Part shown: positions 49,645-58,237 of the stretch, piece by piece | How the letters are laid out: the number at the start of each line of letters is the position of its first letter | Numbering within the stretch: position 1 is the stretch's first letter | From: Deltaproteobacteria bacterium | GTDB lineage: Bacteria > Desulfobacterota > Binatia > UTPRO1 | Reading direction: 5' to 3' | Assembly (NCBI GenBank): GCA_020852955.1 | Contig: JADYZW010000019.1 | Coordinates: forward strand, 1 to 64,000 | DNA: 64,000 nucleotides | Made by a program: the position numbers and the translations under genes | The notes under the pieces: model-generated | Told to the model about the DNA's origin: nothing | The model's database searches: none | Seen by the model: only the letters and a program-made list of their open reading frames with translations

Positions 49645-50931
49645 TCACTCGACGTCCGGGACGATCAACGGCACGGCGAGCGCGTCCTCGGACCGCGCGA
49701 CCACGACGGCCGCGGTGATGTCGCCGCTCACGTTGAGCACCGTGCGGCACATGTCGAGCAGGCGGTCCACCCCGAAGATGATGCCGATGCCCTCGGGCGG
49801 CACCCCGACCGTCGCGAGCACCGGCACGATCAGGGGCAGCGAGCCGCCGGGAACCCCCGCGGTTCCCACGCCCGCGAGGATCGACATCAGCACCACGACC
49901 AATTGCGACGACAGGCTCAGCTCGACGCCGTAGAATTGCGCCAAGAACAGCACGGTCACCCCCTCGAACAGCGCGGTGCCGTTCTGGTTGGCCGTCGAGC
50001 CGAGCGTGAGCACGAAGTTGGCGATCTCGCGCGGCACGCCGAGGTTGCGCTCGGTGACGGTGAGCGCGAGCGGCAGGGTCGCGTTCGAGGAGCTCGTCGA
50101 GAACGCCGTGATCATCACGGTGCGGATGCGTTGGAAGAAGAGCCGCGGTGACATGCCGCCGAGGACGCGGACGATGAGCGCGTAGGTGCCGAACTGGTGG
50201 ATCGCCAGCCCGAGCAGCACCACCGCGACGTAGCTCGCGAGCTGGCGCAGTACGCCGGCGCCGAGCCGGGCGGTGAGCGTGAAGAGGAGGCACGCGACGC
50301 CGTAGGGCGCGAGCCGCATCGCGAGGTCGATCACCTGCATCACGACCGCGTAGAGGCCCTCGAGCACGGCGATCAGCGGGGCGACCGTCTCTCGCGGTGC
50401 GAGCGCGAGCCCGATGCCGAGGATCAACGAGAAGAACATCACCGCCAGCATGTCGCCGTTCACCGCGGCGCGCAGCGGGTTCTCGGGGACGATCGCCAGC
50501 ACCGCCTGCAGCCCGACCGGGGCGTCCGCCGGCGTGACGGCCGGGCCGCGGCCCGCGCTCGCCGCCAGGGCGGCCCGCGTTGCCTCGGGAAGCCCCGCTC
50601 CGGGCCGCAGGACGTTCACGAGCGTCAAGCCGATCGCCACCGACAGGCCGGTGGCGAGGATCGTATAGGCGAAGGTCTTGGCGCCGATCCGGCCGAGGCG
50701 CCCGAGGTCGCCGAGGCCGGCGACGCCGAGCACGAGCGCCGAGAACACGAGCGGCAGGACGACCATGAAGATGAGGCGCAGGAAGATGCGCCCGAACGGC
50801 TCCGCCACGTGGTCGATCGCCCAGGTGAGCCCGGGCGTGCCGCCGGCCGCTACGTTCGCGGCGATGCCCGTCGCGACGCCCATCACGAGCCCGAAGAGGA
50901 TGCGCCAGTGTAGCGGCCAGCGTCCGGACAT
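49645..50931 (-). CDS. Dicarboxylate/amino acid:cation symporter (DAACS, GltP/DctA type)
   Basis: About 428 residues and eight helices with two re-entrant hairpins. Family signatures are the serine-rich AFSTSSSNATLPLALTVTE hairpin, LGSTANQNGTALFEGVTVLFLAQ (NMDGT-like) and GVPGGSLPLIVPVL with GIIFGVDRLLDMCRTVLNVSGD at the end. The NQNGT core replaces the common NMDGT. Imports glutamate, aspartate or C4-dicarboxylates with Na+ or H+. ATG 50931 (MSGRWPLHW) matches the family; ATG 50949 has the stronger GGGAGG upstream and would add six residues. Confidence 0.92.
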   Translation of the reverse strand: MSGRWPLHWRILFGLVMGVATGIAANVAAGGTPGLTWAIDHVAEPFGRIFLRLIFMVVLPLVFSALVLGVAGLGDLGRLGRIGAKTFAYTILATGLSVAIGLTLVNVLRPGAGLPEATRAALAASAGRGPAVTPADAPVGLQAVLAIVPENPLRAAVNGDMLAVMFFSLILGIGLALAPRETVAPLIAVLEGLYAVVMQVIDLAMRLAPYGVACLLFTLTARLGAGVLRQLASYVAVVLLGLAIHQFGTYALIVRVLGGMSPRLFFQRIRTVMITAFSTSSSNATLPLALTVTERNLGVPREIANFVLTLGSTANQNGTALFEGVTVLFLAQFYGVELSLSSQLVVVLMSILAGVGTAGVPGGSLPLIVPVLATVGVPPEGIGIIFGVDRLLDMCRTVLNVSGDITAAVVVARSEDALAVPLIVPDVE

Positions 50932-51000
50932 GCGCCCGCCCCTTATCATGCGGGGGAGCCTCCCGAGAGAGAGCCCAGTGGCCGCGTGCCCGGAGGGTCC

Positions 51001-51008
51001 GGTATCAT
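51001..51008 (+). promoter_or_regulatory. -10-like element before the LOG gene
   Basis: GGTATCAT ends 6 bases before ATG 51015, which has no Shine-Dalgarno sequence. No convincing -35. Confidence 0.4.
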
Positions 51009-51014
51009 CGGCCC

Positions 51015-52106
51015 ATGCAACCAGCCCCCACGTTTCCGGCCCCAGTCCAGGAACTCGTCGCCCAGATCCTCGCCGAGGCCGGTCCTCCCGGCACGCCGCA
51101 ACAGGAACGGTACCTCCGCGAGATCCTCACGACCGTCGTCCGCCTGGTGCGCGACGATGCCTCGACCGGCGACCTCAAGATCATCAACACCGCCCTCAAG
51201 GAGATGCGCTACGCCTTCAAGGTGTTCGCGCCGTACCGGCACGTCCGGAAGGTCAGCGCATTCGGGTCGGCCCGCACCAAGGAGACCTCCGCGGCCTACC
51301 GGCAGGCCAGGGAGTTCGCGGAGCGGATCTGCCGCGAAGGATTCATGGTGCTGACCGGGGCCGGGGGCGGCATCATGCGCGCCTGTCAGGAGGGCTCCGG
51401 GCGCGAGCGCAGTTTCGGGGTCAACATCCGGCTGCCGTGGGAGCAGGGAGCGAACGAGTTCATCGCCCACGACCCGAAGCTCATCACCTTCAAGTACTTC
51501 TTCACGCGCAAGCTGATGTTCATCAAGGAGGCCGACGCGATCGTCCTGTTCCCGGGAGGCTTCGGCACCCACGACGAGGGCTTCGAGTCCTTGACCCTCG
51601 TGCAGACGGGAAAGTCGCGGCCGCTCCCGATCGTGTTCCTGGACGCGCCCCGTGCGACCTCGTGGAAGACGTGGAAGCGATACGTCGACGACCACCTGCT
51701 CCGCCCGGGGCTCGTCTCCGCCGACGACATGCGCCTCTTTACGGTGACCGACGACATCGACGAAGCCGTCGCCGAGATCCGGGGCTTCTACCGCGTGTAT
51801 CACTCGTCGCGATACGTCGGAGATCGCTTCGTGATCCGGCTGAATGCGACGCTTCCGCTTGCCTTGGTCGATCGGCTGAACGAGGAGTTCCGGGACGTCC
51901 TCCAGGAGGGAGCCTTCGAGGTCGCCGAGGCGCTGCCCGAGGAGCGCGGCGAGCCCGAGATCGCGCACCTGCCGCGGCTGGTGTTTCGCTTCAATCGCAT
52001 GCGGTTCGGCCGCTTGCGGGCGATGATCGACCTCATCAACCGGGCGGGGCCGGAGCCGACGGTGCTCGCCCCGCCGCAGCACACGGCCGAAGGCGGCTTG
52101 GTGTGA
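51015..52106 (+). CDS. LOG-family (TIGR00730-like) Rossmann protein
   Basis: 363 residues, longer than the 190-residue LOG enzymes, with extra N- and C-terminal domains. The Rossmann core has VSAFGSARTKE, MVLTGAGGGIMRACQEGS and the motif LFPGGFGTHDEGFE, with RKLMFIKEADA between. The PGGxGT-x2-E motif defines cytokinin riboside monophosphate hydrolases (LOG) and related nucleotide-hydrolysing proteins; old lysine-decarboxylase labels are wrong. The C-terminal part (about 255-350) binds no known motif. Function in a bacterium is unresolved: nucleotide hydrolase is likely. Confidence 0.88.
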   Translation: MQPAPTFPAPVQELVAQILAEAGPPGTPQQERYLREILTTVVRLVRDDASTGDLKIINTALKEMRYAFKVFAPYRHVRKVSAFGSARTKETSAAYRQAREFAERICREGFMVLTGAGGGIMRACQEGSGRERSFGVNIRLPWEQGANEFIAHDPKLITFKYFFTRKLMFIKEADAIVLFPGGFGTHDEGFESLTLVQTGKSRPLPIVFLDAPRATSWKTWKRYVDDHLLRPGLVSADDMRLFTVTDDIDEAVAEIRGFYRVYHSSRYVGDRFVIRLNATLPLALVDRLNEEFRDVLQEGAFEVAEALPEERGEPEIAHLPRLVFRFNRMRFGRLRAMIDLINRAGPEPTVLAPPQHTAEGGLV

Positions 52107-52118
52107 GCGAGCGGGCGC

Positions 52119-52382
52119 TCAGCTGAGCGCGGGCTTCTGATCCGCGAGCTCGCCGTTGGCGGCGAGGAGCGCGCGCAGCAGCTCGGCCAGGGTCAGCACC
52201 TCGGCGTTCACCCGCACGAAGGCCTCGACCGCCTTGAACCACTCGTCGCGCTGCTCGTGCTCACCGAGCGACGGCGTGTCGGGATTCAGATGCACGACTT
52301 TGCGCATGCCGTCGAGCAGCCCTTCCGAGATGCCGTGGAGATGTCGCGTGATGTCGGTGAACGTGCTGGCGTCGATGACCAT
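52119..52382 (-). CDS. Small hypothetical protein (87 aa)
   Basis: MVIDASTFTDITRHLHGISEG leads into a soluble, mostly helical protein with EHEQRDEWFKAVEAFVRVNAEVLTLAELLRALLA. No membrane segment or known motif. It converges on the LOG gene with a 12-base gap. The composition (balanced Asp, His, Trp and Phe, not arginine-skewed) argues for a real gene. The interval 52383-52540 upstream shows nothing recognisable. Confidence 0.6.
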   Translation of the reverse strand: MVIDASTFTDITRHLHGISEGLLDGMRKVVHLNPDTPSLGEHEQRDEWFKAVEAFVRVNAEVLTLAELLRALLAANGELADQKPALS

Positions 52383-52540
52383 CGCTCGATGCGACTAACA
52401 AGAACGGTGCCAGCGCCGGACGCGCGAGACCTCGGGAAACCGCGTACTCCCTCGCGCTCCGGATCGCCGCTTCCGACGGCAAAACTGCGAGACCGTGGGA
52501 GCGCATTGCATCCGTGCGACCGTTCCCGGAGATCGCCGGG

Positions 52541-53329
52541 TCAGGCGCGGGGAGGCTCCAGGGTCGCGTGCAGGAACTCGAACACGTCGCGGTAGATTTC
52601 CGCGCCCCACTGGTGGTGGGTGCCGGGGCGCCAGCGCAGCTCCTTCGGTTCGCGTGCCGCCGCGAAGAGCGTCTCGACGGCGGCGCGCGGGAAGATCGGG
52701 TCGTCGAGCGTGTTCACCATGAGGAACGGACGAGGGGCGATGGCGCTCGCGAAGAAGGCCGGGTCGGTCGCCTCGGCGGCGACCTGCCGGCGCCGCCGGT
52801 CTTCCTCGACCGCGCCGCGCTCCCAGTAGCGCGTGTGCGCGAAGCTCCCGGCGATCACGATGGCCGCCGCCGCGATGCGCGGCTCGCGCGCCGCGAACAC
52901 CGTGCCGAGCATGCCCCCGAGGCTGAAGCCTACGTAGCCGATGCGAGCGGCGTCGACGCCGTGCGTGGCGGCCAGGACGTCGACGCCCGCGGCGAGGTCG
53001 CCGACGCTCCGTTCGACGAAGGCCGGCTTGCCGATCAGCCTCCGCCGCACCAGCGGATCGCTCGGCGTCGCCGTGGCGCGCTCGCCGTGCTCGGCGAGAT
53101 CGAGCGCGAGCACGGTCCACCCGTGCTTCGCCCAGCGCCGCGCGGGCGCCTGGATGTAGGCGTCCTCCTTGCTGGTGTTGGCCCCGTGTTGGAGCACGAC
53201 GGCGGGCGCGGGAGCCCGCGCGTCCGCCGGCTGCCACAGGATCGCCGGCACCTCCGCCCCGCCCGCGCCCGCGAAGCGGATGCGGCGCATCCGCACGCCG
53301 CCGTCGACCGGCGCGACCTCGGCCGCCAT
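52541..53329 (-). CDS. Alpha/beta hydrolase of the dienelactone-hydrolase type
   Basis: 262 residues: APAVVLQHGANTSKED (oxyanion loop, near 45), the nucleophile elbow GYVGFSLGGMLG (Ser near 135), acid residue in MVNTLDDPIFP and His in WRPGTHHQWG. A likely esterase or acyl hydrolase; the substrate is unknown. It is divergent from coaE, and the two promoters overlap completely, each predicted to give a leaderless mRNA. ATG 53329. Confidence 0.85.
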   Translation of the reverse strand: MAAEVAPVDGGVRMRRIRFAGAGGAEVPAILWQPADARAPAPAVVLQHGANTSKEDAYIQAPARRWAKHGWTVLALDLAEHGERATATPSDPLVRRRLIGKPAFVERSVGDLAAGVDVLAATHGVDAARIGYVGFSLGGMLGTVFAAREPRIAAAAIVIAGSFAHTRYWERGAVEEDRRRRQVAAEATDPAFFASAIAPRPFLMVNTLDDPIFPRAAVETLFAAAREPKELRWRPGTHHQWGAEIYRDVFEFLHATLEPPRA

Positions 53330-53337
53330 GGCCGGGC

Positions 53338-53370
53338 GTTGTTGCAGAGCGGTTCCACCTGCGCAACAAG
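53338..53370. promoter_or_regulatory. Interlocked divergent promoters of the hydrolase and coaE genes
   Basis: Plus strand: TTGCAG (53342-53347), 17 bases, AACAAG (53365-53370). Minus strand: TTGCGC (53366-53361), 17 bases, AACAAC (53343-53338). Each -35 covers the other's -10, so the two cannot be occupied together. Both end 6-8 bases from a start codon. The arms TTGTTGC (53339-53345) and GCAACAA (53363-53369) make an inverted repeat. Confidence 0.5.
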
Positions 53371-53376
53371 AGCGCG

Positions 53377-53982
53377 GTGATCATCGGGCTCACGGGCGGC
53401 ATCGGATCGGGCAAGAGCGTCGTCGCGCGCATGCTGGCGGAGCTCGGCGCCCACGTCATCGACACCGACAAGGTGGGCCACCGCGTCTACGCGCCCGGCA
53501 GCGAGGGGTTCGCGCGCATCGTCGAGACGTTCGGCCGCGCGATCGTCGCTCCGGACGGTACGATCGATCGCAAGAAGCTCGGAGCGATCGTCTTCTCCGA
53601 CGCCGAACGGCGGGGGGCGCTCAATGCGATCGTGCACCCCCTCATCTTCGGCGAGGTCATGCGCGAGATCGCCGAGCGCCGGAACGCGGGCTTTGCGGGG
53701 CCCATCGTGCTCGAGGCGCCGATCCTGGTCGAGGCGAAGGGCGCCGGGATCGTCGATCAGATCTGGGTTGTGACCGCCCCGCCCGACGCCGTGCGTGCCC
53801 GCCTCGCGACCGACCGCGCCATGAGCCGCGCCGAGATCGACGCGCGCGTCGCGGCCCAGCTCGACGACGCCGAACGCCGCCGCCACGCCGACGTCGTCAT
53901 CGAGAACGACGGCGACCTCGCCGGCCTGCGCGCGATCGTCGAGGCGGCCTGGAAGACCGTCCTCGGGGGAGGCCGCCCGTGA
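53377..53982 (+). CDS. coaE: CoaE, dephospho-CoA kinase
   Basis: Last step of coenzyme A synthesis, phosphorylating dephospho-CoA. 201 residues with the P-loop GLTGGIGSGKSVVARML at the N-terminus, DTDKVGHRVYAPGS, the lid VTAPPDAVRARLATDRAMSRAEIDARVAAQ, and the C-terminal VIENDGDLAGLRAIVEAAW. GTG 53377 (IIGLTGG) fits the family. A GTGA overlap joins it to the Rieske oxygenase gene, so CoA synthesis is coupled to a catabolic gene pair. Confidence 0.94.
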   Translation: MIIGLTGGIGSGKSVVARMLAELGAHVIDTDKVGHRVYAPGSEGFARIVETFGRAIVAPDGTIDRKKLGAIVFSDAERRGALNAIVHPLIFGEVMREIAERRNAGFAGPIVLEAPILVEAKGAGIVDQIWVVTAPPDAVRARLATDRAMSRAEIDARVAAQLDDAERRRHADVVIENDGDLAGLRAIVEAAWKTVLGGGRP

Positions 53983-55157
53983 GCCCGTTCGTTCTCGACG
54001 GGTGCGATCTCTCCATGCCCGCGCCCGGGCGACTGCTGCCGCCGCGGACGTTCTTCTCGCCCGCGGTCTTCGACGCCGAGATGACGAGGATCTTCGCGCG
54101 CAGCTGGGTGCATGTCGCGGATCTCGACGAGCTCCGGAACGGCGGCGATTTCGTCGCCGCCGCGATCGGCGCGAGCCCGGTCGTCGTCCTCCGCGGTCAC
54201 GACGGCGTCGTGCGCGGCTTCCTGAACGCCTGCCCGCATCGCGGCGCCACCCTCGCCGACGGGCGCGGCAACTGCGGACGGCAGCTCCGCTGTCCGTATC
54301 ACGCCTGGAGCTTCGCGACCGATGGGCGACTGGTCGGCGCGTCGTCGCGCGACGAGTTCGCCTGCGACTTCTCGACCGTCGCCCTGCAACCGATCCGTGT
54401 CGCGTGCTGCGGCCCGATGGTGTTCGGCTGTCTCGATTCCGACGCGCCTTCCTTCGAGGAGTGGATCGGCGAGCTGCCGGAAGCGCTCGCCCGCCATGGC
54501 GGCGACCGGCTGGAGCGCGCCTTCGAGTACGCCTACGAGGTCGACGTCAACTGGAAGGTCTACGTCGAGAACGGGCTCGAGGGGTACCACGTCGCCGTCG
54601 TCCACGACGTGCTGAACGATTTCGTCGAGACGAAGGACGCGCGGCATCACTTCGAGGAGCACGGCAGCTATACGCATGCGTCCATCAAGCCCGAGTATCG
54701 GGCGATGATTCCCGAGCTTCCGCACCTCTCCGCCGAGGAGCGGGGCCGCGTTCGCTTCGGCCTGGTCTTTCCGAATCTCATCCCGGTCCTGGGGCCGGTA
54801 GAGTTTTCGTATCTGCGCATCGATCCGCTCGGGCCGGAGCGCATCCGTCTCGTAGCGCGGAGCTTCGATTTCGGCGGCGATCAGGCCCTCCTGCGGGACT
54901 TTCGGCGCGACGCCATCGACCGCACCAATCGGCAGGATATCGGCGTCGTGACGCGCGTGCAGCGCGGCCTCCACGCGCACGGGTTCGCGGGCGGGATGCA
55001 TTCTGCGTTCCTCGAGAGCCGCATCGGGCACTTCGAGCGCATGGTGAGCCGCGCGCACACCGGCGAGCGGATCTCGCTCGCCCGTCCCGGATCCTTCACG
55101 CGCGCGCAGCTCGTTGCGGAGTGCGCCGGGACCCTGGCGATGCGGGCGACGACATGA
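53979..55157 (+). CDS. Rieske non-heme iron oxygenase, large (alpha) subunit
   Basis: 392 residues. The Rieske [2Fe-2S] site is C85-P-H87 and C105-P-Y-H108. The catalytic domain has the mononuclear-iron motif ENGLEGYHVAVVHDV (His near 204 and 209), as in ring-hydroxylating dioxygenase alpha subunits and choline/carnitine-type monooxygenases. No beta subunit, reductase or ferredoxin gene is adjacent; a separate ferredoxin gene lies at 59280. The substrate cannot be assigned. It overlaps coaE (GTGA) and the crotonase gene (ATGA) in a three-gene unit. Confidence 0.9.
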   Translation: MSPFVLDGCDLSMPAPGRLLPPRTFFSPAVFDAEMTRIFARSWVHVADLDELRNGGDFVAAAIGASPVVVLRGHDGVVRGFLNACPHRGATLADGRGNCGRQLRCPYHAWSFATDGRLVGASSRDEFACDFSTVALQPIRVACCGPMVFGCLDSDAPSFEEWIGELPEALARHGGDRLERAFEYAYEVDVNWKVYVENGLEGYHVAVVHDVLNDFVETKDARHHFEEHGSYTHASIKPEYRAMIPELPHLSAEERGRVRFGLVFPNLIPVLGPVEFSYLRIDPLGPERIRLVARSFDFGGDQALLRDFRRDAIDRTNRQDIGVVTRVQRGLHAHGFAGGMHSAFLESRIGHFERMVSRAHTGERISLARPGSFTRAQLVAECAGTLAMRATT

Positions 55158-56026
55158 CCGCCCTCCGGACCGAGACCGCGGACGGGGTCCGTTCCATCGT
55201 CTTCACGCGTCCCGACGAGTACAACACCATCACGCCGGCGCTCCGCGACGAGCTCGCGGCGGCCATCGACGCCGCCGACGCGGACCGAGCCGTACGGGTG
55301 ATCCTGCTGCGCGCCGAGGGTCCCGCCTTCTGCGCCGGATACGGTCTCGACTGGTCGACGGTCGCTCAGGCGACCGAGGAGGAACGCGAGCGGCGGTGGG
55401 ACTCCGTCGGCGACCTCCGTATGATGGGGCGTTTCGTCGAGGTCTACATGAAGCTCTGGTACGCGGCGAAGCCGACGATCGCCGCCGTCCAGGGATGGTG
55501 CATCGGCGGCGGCACCGACATGGTGCTGTGCGCCGACATCGTGATCGCGGGCGAGGGGGCCACGTTCGGCTATCCGCCCGCGCGGGTGTGGGGCACGCCC
55601 ACGACGGCGATGTGGGTCTACCGGATGGGGCTCGAGAAGGCGAAGCGCTACCTCCTCACGGGCGACGAGATCCCCGCGCCGGAGGCGGCGCGCATCGGCC
55701 TCGTCCTCGAAGCCGTTCCCGATGCCGAGCTCCAGTCCCGCGCGATGGCGTTCGCCCGCCGCATGGCGCGGCTCCCGACCAATCAGCTCGTGATGCTGAA
55801 GCTCCTCTGCAATCAGACGGCGGAGAACATGGGGCTCACCTCGAGCCGGACGCTCGGCACGCTCTTCGACGGGATCGCACGCCACACCCAGGAGGGGCTC
55901 GACTTCGTGCGTCGTGCGCAGGAGACCGGGTTTCGCGCGGCCGTCCGCGAGCGCGACGATCCCTTCGGCGACTACGGCTCGGGTCCCAGCGCGCGGAGCC
56001 GCAAGCCCCGCTTGCCGAAGGCCTGA
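55154..56026 (+). CDS. Enoyl-CoA hydratase/isomerase family protein
   Basis: A 290-residue crotonase fold. The oxyanion-hole segments are GPAFCAGYGLDWSTV (near 55) and QGWCIGGGTDMVLCADIVIAGEGATFGYPPARVWG (near 115). The usual hydratase Glu-x-Glu-Gly pattern is not evident, since the catalytic region reads ATFGYPPARVWG, so the reaction may be isomerisation or dehalogenation-like. C-terminal tail longer than usual and basic. It follows the Rieske oxygenase directly, suggesting conversion of the oxygenated product after CoA activation. Confidence 0.85.
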   Translation: MTALRTETADGVRSIVFTRPDEYNTITPALRDELAAAIDAADADRAVRVILLRAEGPAFCAGYGLDWSTVAQATEEERERRWDSVGDLRMMGRFVEVYMKLWYAAKPTIAAVQGWCIGGGTDMVLCADIVIAGEGATFGYPPARVWGTPTTAMWVYRMGLEKAKRYLLTGDEIPAPEAARIGLVLEAVPDAELQSRAMAFARRMARLPTNQLVMLKLLCNQTAENMGLTSSRTLGTLFDGIARHTQEGLDFVRRAQETGFRAAVRERDDPFGDYGSGPSARSRKPRLPKA

Positions 56027-56138
56027 CCGCATTGCTCGCCAGGTCCCGGCCGCGAGCGCCAACCGCGCGGCATCTCGGGCCCTACTCGCGCCTCGCGCTC
56101 GACGGCCCGTTGTGGGATAGGCTCCAAGAGCATCTCCC

Positions 56139-57560
56139 ATGACGCTGCACGCCGAGCTCACGCGCGAGATCGACGCAGGTCCTGCCGGACCCCGAGTCGC
56201 GGCGTTCTTCGACCTCGATCGCACGCTGCTCGCGGGCTTCTCGGCGGCCCATTTCATCCGCGAGGACGTGCTCGCCGGCCGCATGAGCGCCAAACACTTC
56301 GTGCAGACCATGCTCGCGGCGACGCTCTTCCAGCTACGGCAGATCGGGTTCTCCGGCTTCGTGGCGAGCACCATGGAGCGCCTCCGCGACGTCGACGAGG
56401 CCGAGCTCGTCTCGCACGCGGAGCACATGTTCGTCGAGCATCTCGCCGCCGACGTGTACCCGGAAGGGCGCGCGCTCGTGCAGGCGCACCGCCGCCGGGG
56501 CCACACGATCGCGCTCGTCTCGTCGGCGACGCGGTATCAGATCGAGCCGCTCGCCCGCGATTTCGGCATCGAGCACGTGCTCTGCACGCAACTCGAGGTG
56601 AAGAACGGCAAGCTCACCGGCCGGGTCATCGAGCCGACGTGCTACGGCGAGGGCAAGGCTTCGGCGGCCCGTGCGTTCGCCGCGGCGCGCGGCATCGATC
56701 TCGGCGCGAGCTACTTCTATACCGACAGCGACGAGGACCTGCCGCTGCTCGAGATCGTCGGGAAGCCGCGGCCGACGAACCCCTCGAGCCGCCTCGCCGC
56801 GATCGCCGTCACGCGCGGCTGGCCGATGCATCGCTTCACGAGCCGCGGCACGCCGGGGCCGCTCGAGGTCGTGCGCACCTCGCTCGCGGTCGGCGCGCTC
56901 GTGCCGTCGCTCATGCTCGGGGTGCCCGCCGCCGTGCTGAGCTGGAGCTGGCGGCGCGCGATCAACATCGCGATCACCACCTGGGGCGAGCTCGGGACGG
57001 CGTTGGCCGGCGTCGACGTCGCGGTCGTCGGCGAGGAGCATCTCTGGTCGCATCGACCCGCGGTCTTCATCTTCAACCACCAGAGCGGCATCGACATGCT
57101 CGTGCTCTGCCGGCTGCTCCGCCGCGACATCATCGCGGTCGCGAAACAGGAGGTGCGCCGGAACCCGATCTTCGGACCGGTGTTCGCCGCCGTGGGGACC
57201 GTGTTCATCGACCGCTTCGACCATGACAAGGCCGTCGCCGCGCTGAAGCCCGTCGTTGAGTCGATCCGCCAGGGGCTTTCGCTGGTCCTCGCGCCGGAAG
57301 GGACGCGCAGCGCCACCGGCCAGCTCGGCCGCTTCAAGAAGGGCGCCTTCCACATGGCGATGGCGGCCGGCGTGCCGATCGTGCCGATCGTGCTCCGCAA
57401 CACGCTCGACGCGCTGCCGAAGCACGGGATCATCGTACGACCGGCGACGATCGAGGTCGTCGTACATCCGCCCGTGTCCACGGCCGGCTGGAAGGGCGAG
57501 GACATCGACCGCCACATCGAGGAGATCCGGAACCTCTACGTCGAGACGCTCGGGGAGTGA
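56139..57560 (+). CDS. Fusion of HAD-IB phosphatase and PlsC-type acyltransferase
   Basis: 473 residues. N-terminal HAD-IB domain: nucleophile motif FFDLDRTLL (Asp 25 and 27), VSSATRY (motif II) and TDSDEDLPLLEIVG (motif IV), as in SerB-like phosphatases. C-terminal acyltransferase: NHQSGIDMLVL (HX4D, near 312), FIDRFD, APEGTRS (near 385) and VPIVPIVL. The fusion is known in bacteria; it may make phosphatidic acid and act on a lysophospholipid phosphate. A helical linker with a hydrophobic stretch joins the two. ATG 56139. Its end overlaps the convergent methyltransferase gene by 25 bases. Confidence 0.92.
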   Translation: MTLHAELTREIDAGPAGPRVAAFFDLDRTLLAGFSAAHFIREDVLAGRMSAKHFVQTMLAATLFQLRQIGFSGFVASTMERLRDVDEAELVSHAEHMFVEHLAADVYPEGRALVQAHRRRGHTIALVSSATRYQIEPLARDFGIEHVLCTQLEVKNGKLTGRVIEPTCYGEGKASAARAFAAARGIDLGASYFYTDSDEDLPLLEIVGKPRPTNPSSRLAAIAVTRGWPMHRFTSRGTPGPLEVVRTSLAVGALVPSLMLGVPAAVLSWSWRRAINIAITTWGELGTALAGVDVAVVGEEHLWSHRPAVFIFNHQSGIDMLVLCRLLRRDIIAVAKQEVRRNPIFGPVFAAVGTVFIDRFDHDKAVAALKPVVESIRQGLSLVLAPEGTRSATGQLGRFKKGAFHMAMAAGVPIVPIVLRNTLDALPKHGIIVRPATIEVVVHPPVSTAGWKGEDIDRHIEEIRNLYVETLGE

Positions 57561-58195
57561 GGTCCGACCGGCGATCCCGAGCGTGCGCGCCGGATCGACC
57601 GTCCGATGCAAGGGAGGAAGCGCCCGGTCGTCGCGGCGTAGCGGCGATAGCGGTCGCCGTGGACCCGCAGGAGGTAGGGCTCTTCGACCCAGCGCACCTG
57701 GAGCTCGAGCGCCACGACGAGCGCCGCGAACGCCGCCAGCGCCAGCGCATTCGGGGCGAGGAGCACGAGGCCCGCGCTCGCGAACGTCATCCACGTGAAG
57801 ATGGGGTGGCGTACGAAGCGGAACGGCCCCTCGGACACCAGCTCCGTCCGCGCCGCCGGATCGACGCCGATGCGCCACGACGCGCCCATCGCGACCTGTG
57901 CCCAGAGGGTGCCGGCGATGCCGACCGTGCTGCAGGCGAGGCCGAGGACGTGGACGAGCCGGCGGTCGACGGCGCCCCACGCGGGCGTCAGGCCCGCGAG
58001 CTGGGCGAGCGGCGCGAGGCCGCTGCCGAGCACGGCGACCCCGAACAGCACGCCGGCCAACCATTCGAGGGAGAGCGGACGTCCCGTGAGCCCGACCCAG
58101 CCTGTCGAACCGGTCCGGCGCCGATGGATGACGGCGCGGAGGCCGAAGGCGAGAACGAGGAAGACGACGTATCCGACGAGCGCAGCGAGCGGCAT
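57536..58195 (-). CDS. Isoprenylcysteine methyltransferase (ICMT)-family membrane methyltransferase
   Basis: 219 residues with five or six helices and the C-terminal SAM site SEGPFRFVRHPIFTWMTFASAGL followed by LRVHGDRYRRYAATTGRFLPCIG, the hallmark of ICMT/PEMT-like proteins. Bacterial members methylate isoprenoid or phospholipid headgroups or unknown carboxylates. The presence of Pcs elsewhere in the window makes a lipid role conceivable, but no direct link is visible. GGGAGG precedes ATG 58195. Its stop lies inside the convergent HAD-PlsC gene. Confidence 0.82.
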   Translation of the reverse strand: MPLAALVGYVVFLVLAFGLRAVIHRRRTGSTGWVGLTGRPLSLEWLAGVLFGVAVLGSGLAPLAQLAGLTPAWGAVDRRLVHVLGLACSTVGIAGTLWAQVAMGASWRIGVDPAARTELVSEGPFRFVRHPIFTWMTFASAGLVLLAPNALALAAFAALVVALELQVRWVEEPYLLRVHGDRYRRYAATTGRFLPCIGRSIRRARSGSPVGPHSPSVST

Positions 58196-58237
58196 GAGCG
58201 ACCTCCCGGAGTGATGCCTGGTGTATACGAGTAATTG

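Noticed and set aside
51015..52106. Lysine decarboxylase
   Set aside because: The PGGxGT-x2-E motif is that of LOG/TIGR00730 proteins; the old decarboxylase name is a misannotation.
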